A stretch of DNA of 64,000 nt from Tupaia tana (lineage: Eukaryota > Chordata > Mammalia > Scandentia > Tupaiidae): NCBI GenBank assembly GCA_026018925.1, contig JAKSZU010000027.1:3295531-3359530 (forward strand), written 5' to 3'. Position numbers and translations under genes: made by a program. Each line of letters begins with the position of its first letter. Position 1 is the first letter of the stretch. This document shows positions 62,335 to 64,000 of the stretch, piece after piece. The notes beneath the pieces are model-generated. The model was not told where the DNA came from. It searched no databases and saw only the letters and a program-made list of their open reading frames with translations.

Positions 62335-62525
62335 GCGCTTATGCATGAGTGCGTTTAATCCTCACAACAGTCAACACCGGGAGATGCCAACATTTTCCCC
62401 ATTTTACAGATGAGACAGAGTCCAAGTCCCATGCTTTGTCTGAGATCACATGGTTGGTCAATTCCAGGATGTGGATTTGAACCCAGGCCATCTGGCTTCA
62501 GAGTCCATATTTTTAGCCAATAGAT
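62335..62525 (-). mobile_element. MIR element
   Basis: TAATCCTCACAACAGTCAAC, TTCCCCATTTTACAGATGAG, GAGATCACATGGTTGGTCAA and TTTGAACCCAGGCCATCTGG are a textbook reversed MIR. Confidence 0.93.
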
Positions 62526-62529
62526 GCAT

Positions 62530-64000
62530 TTCCCCTCACAACATGAGGAACACACATTCTTGGCAAAGCCCCGTACTGTAAAGTTGCCATGGAGCAGGGG
62601 ACGGAGGTCCTGTGTCTTCTTTCTGGGAAGCTGAGTGAAAGATCTTCCCAAGCAATGCCACATTTATAATTAGTGGCTTAAAAAATTTCTACCAGAAAGT
62701 GCAGCCTTTCCCGCTCCTCCCACAGACGTCTGAGGGTAAAATTTCCAGCCCTTCTTTTTCTTTCCCATATCCACCCAAAAAAGGCTAAGAGGTGGGCTCC
62801 AGCAGGAACGAAGTGGCGTGGGTGCACTTGGGGAGTCTCCTGTTTGTGGGTCAGGCCCAGCCCACGGGTTACAATGCACAGTGCGAGTGTAGGGATGGAA
62901 GACGTGGCGCGTGCTCATCCAGAATTACCCTGCTGCTCTATTAGGTGGACCAGATGGCCGGAGAAGAGAAGGCAGCACTAGAGGTCAGGCCAACCCTCCC
63001 TAACCCGGCCCTGGGACCCCAGGCAGGCAGCCTCACTTCTCTGTGCGCCTGGGCCGCCTCTTCTGCAAAACCCAGAGCGCTGGATTCCATTTGAGGTCAC
63101 ATCTCAGTTCAGCCAAAAGACATGTTTTGTTTGGCCCCTCCAGTGCTTTCGAATTTTAAAAATTAATTGCTAACATTTAAAAATTGGAATCATTTTCATA
63201 CTTATCTAGATTTCTAGCTTCTCTTGAAAAATCGAAGAGCTGTCTCACCACACTGGGCCCTACAGGGAACTGTGGGCCACAGTCGAGGCACCTGGTCTCT
63301 TCAGATCGCGTGGACTCCATGGCGCTCTTCCCCACCTGCCAGTGTCACCGTTTGGTCCCTGTCTGGCCCCTGCAGGGACGGGACATCAGATGATCTCCAA
63401 AGTCTATTCCAGAAGTTGTGATTCCTTTATTCACGGATCTTAAAGCCTGTGAGACAAGAATGGCGCCTTGGAGACTGAGACTCAGTTACTGTTAGCACAT
63501 GAAGACAAGGACAATCAAAGTAAGAAGAGAAATGGCAGTGTGCTCTGTCCGGCTCCTGCTCACGCTTCATCTCGGACCTCGACACGGACCACTCACGACA
63601 ACTGGCACCCTTCCTATGCGTTTCACGCACGTTTTTCTGGTCCGCTTTCTGAAGGCATAAACAAAACCAAAGCCACAGGAGTGTATGAAGAAATCGCTTG
63701 GACAGAAAGAATGAGGACACCAGGACAGCGTGTTCTCAGAAGGACAGCCTGAAACGACAGAGCCACCTGTTCTTCAAAGCCAGATGATCTGAAATAAAGT
63801 CCGGGAGAATATGTTGGGTGGGTGCTGAGTCAGTAAAACTCTCCGGTGGAAGGTGAAGTGTTCAGGGAGTGTAATTACTAGGAACTTACGGATGACCACA
63901 CAGTCGCTTAAAACTGCACATAAATGTAAGTACTGTTGACTCTTACAGTTCTTCAGAGACGCTAATAGAATACAGCCAGGGCAGGTGATAAGTGATTTGT
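62530..64000. other. unique non-coding stretch
   Basis: No repeat or supported gene. A small exon-like piece at 62945-62983 (between CTGCTCTATTAG and GTCAGG, open in two frames) is too weak to call. Confidence 0.4.

Overview
This is a mammalian, mostly non-coding (intronic or intergenic) nuclear window. It is packed with interspersed repeats: fossil L1, MIR, L2, MaLR-type LTRs and DNA transposons, overlain by more than fifty copies of a tRNA-derived SINE. The SINE has a tRNA-like head with intact A and B boxes and occurs with two tail types. A short tail ends in TGGTCAAATTAAAATAAATAA-like sequence. A long tail ends in CCCTATAGCAAAAACCTCTCC followed by poly(A). There is no B1/ID/B2 (rodent), no Alu crop (primate), no lagomorph C repeat and no Tu crop (tree shrew), yet one fossil 7SL-derived element is present at about 10.78 kb. 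By elimination this points to Euarchontoglires outside those groups, most plausibly a colugo (Dermoptera), a lineage known for abundant tRNA-derived SINEs. That assignment is inference and needs a database match.

Layout. 0-3 kb: unique sequence. 3.1-7.1 kb: an old plus-strand L1 with a tandemly repeated 5' region, ORF1-like remains, a large ORF2 deletion and a 3' end. 7.3-18.3 kb: SINE-dense, with one good candidate coding exon (8112-8177), a composite tRNA/7SL SINE and an RPL37A processed pseudogene nested in L1 (13.5 kb). 18.9-19.6 kb: a probable minus-strand retrocopy of an unidentified mRNA. 22-30.9 kb: a MaLR LTR, L1 fragments, an LTR-like repeat and several young SINEs. 31-43 kb: mixed unique GC-rich sequence and SINE clusters. 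43-50 kb: young SINEs, L1, MIR and a strong short hairpin, then the best coding exon of the window (50180-50323). 50.3-64 kb: more unique sequence with a conserved-looking AT-rich block (51.4-51.7 kb), L2, nested L1/SINE and LTR/SINE pairs, and a weak third candidate exon (56875).

Coding content. No complete gene is visible. Three exon-like segments on the plus strand (8112-8177, 50180-50323, 56875-56962) have splice acceptors and one open frame each. All are phase compatible (2 nt before, 1 nt after the intron), so they may be exons of one gene transcribed left to right through this window. I do not recognise the protein. Most long ORFs are SINE read-through or GC-rich noise.

At least seven SINE copies keep CpG-rich heads and are near-identical to each other, and most have 15-17 bp target-site duplications. 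This family was active recently, and new copies repeatedly landed in or next to older copies.
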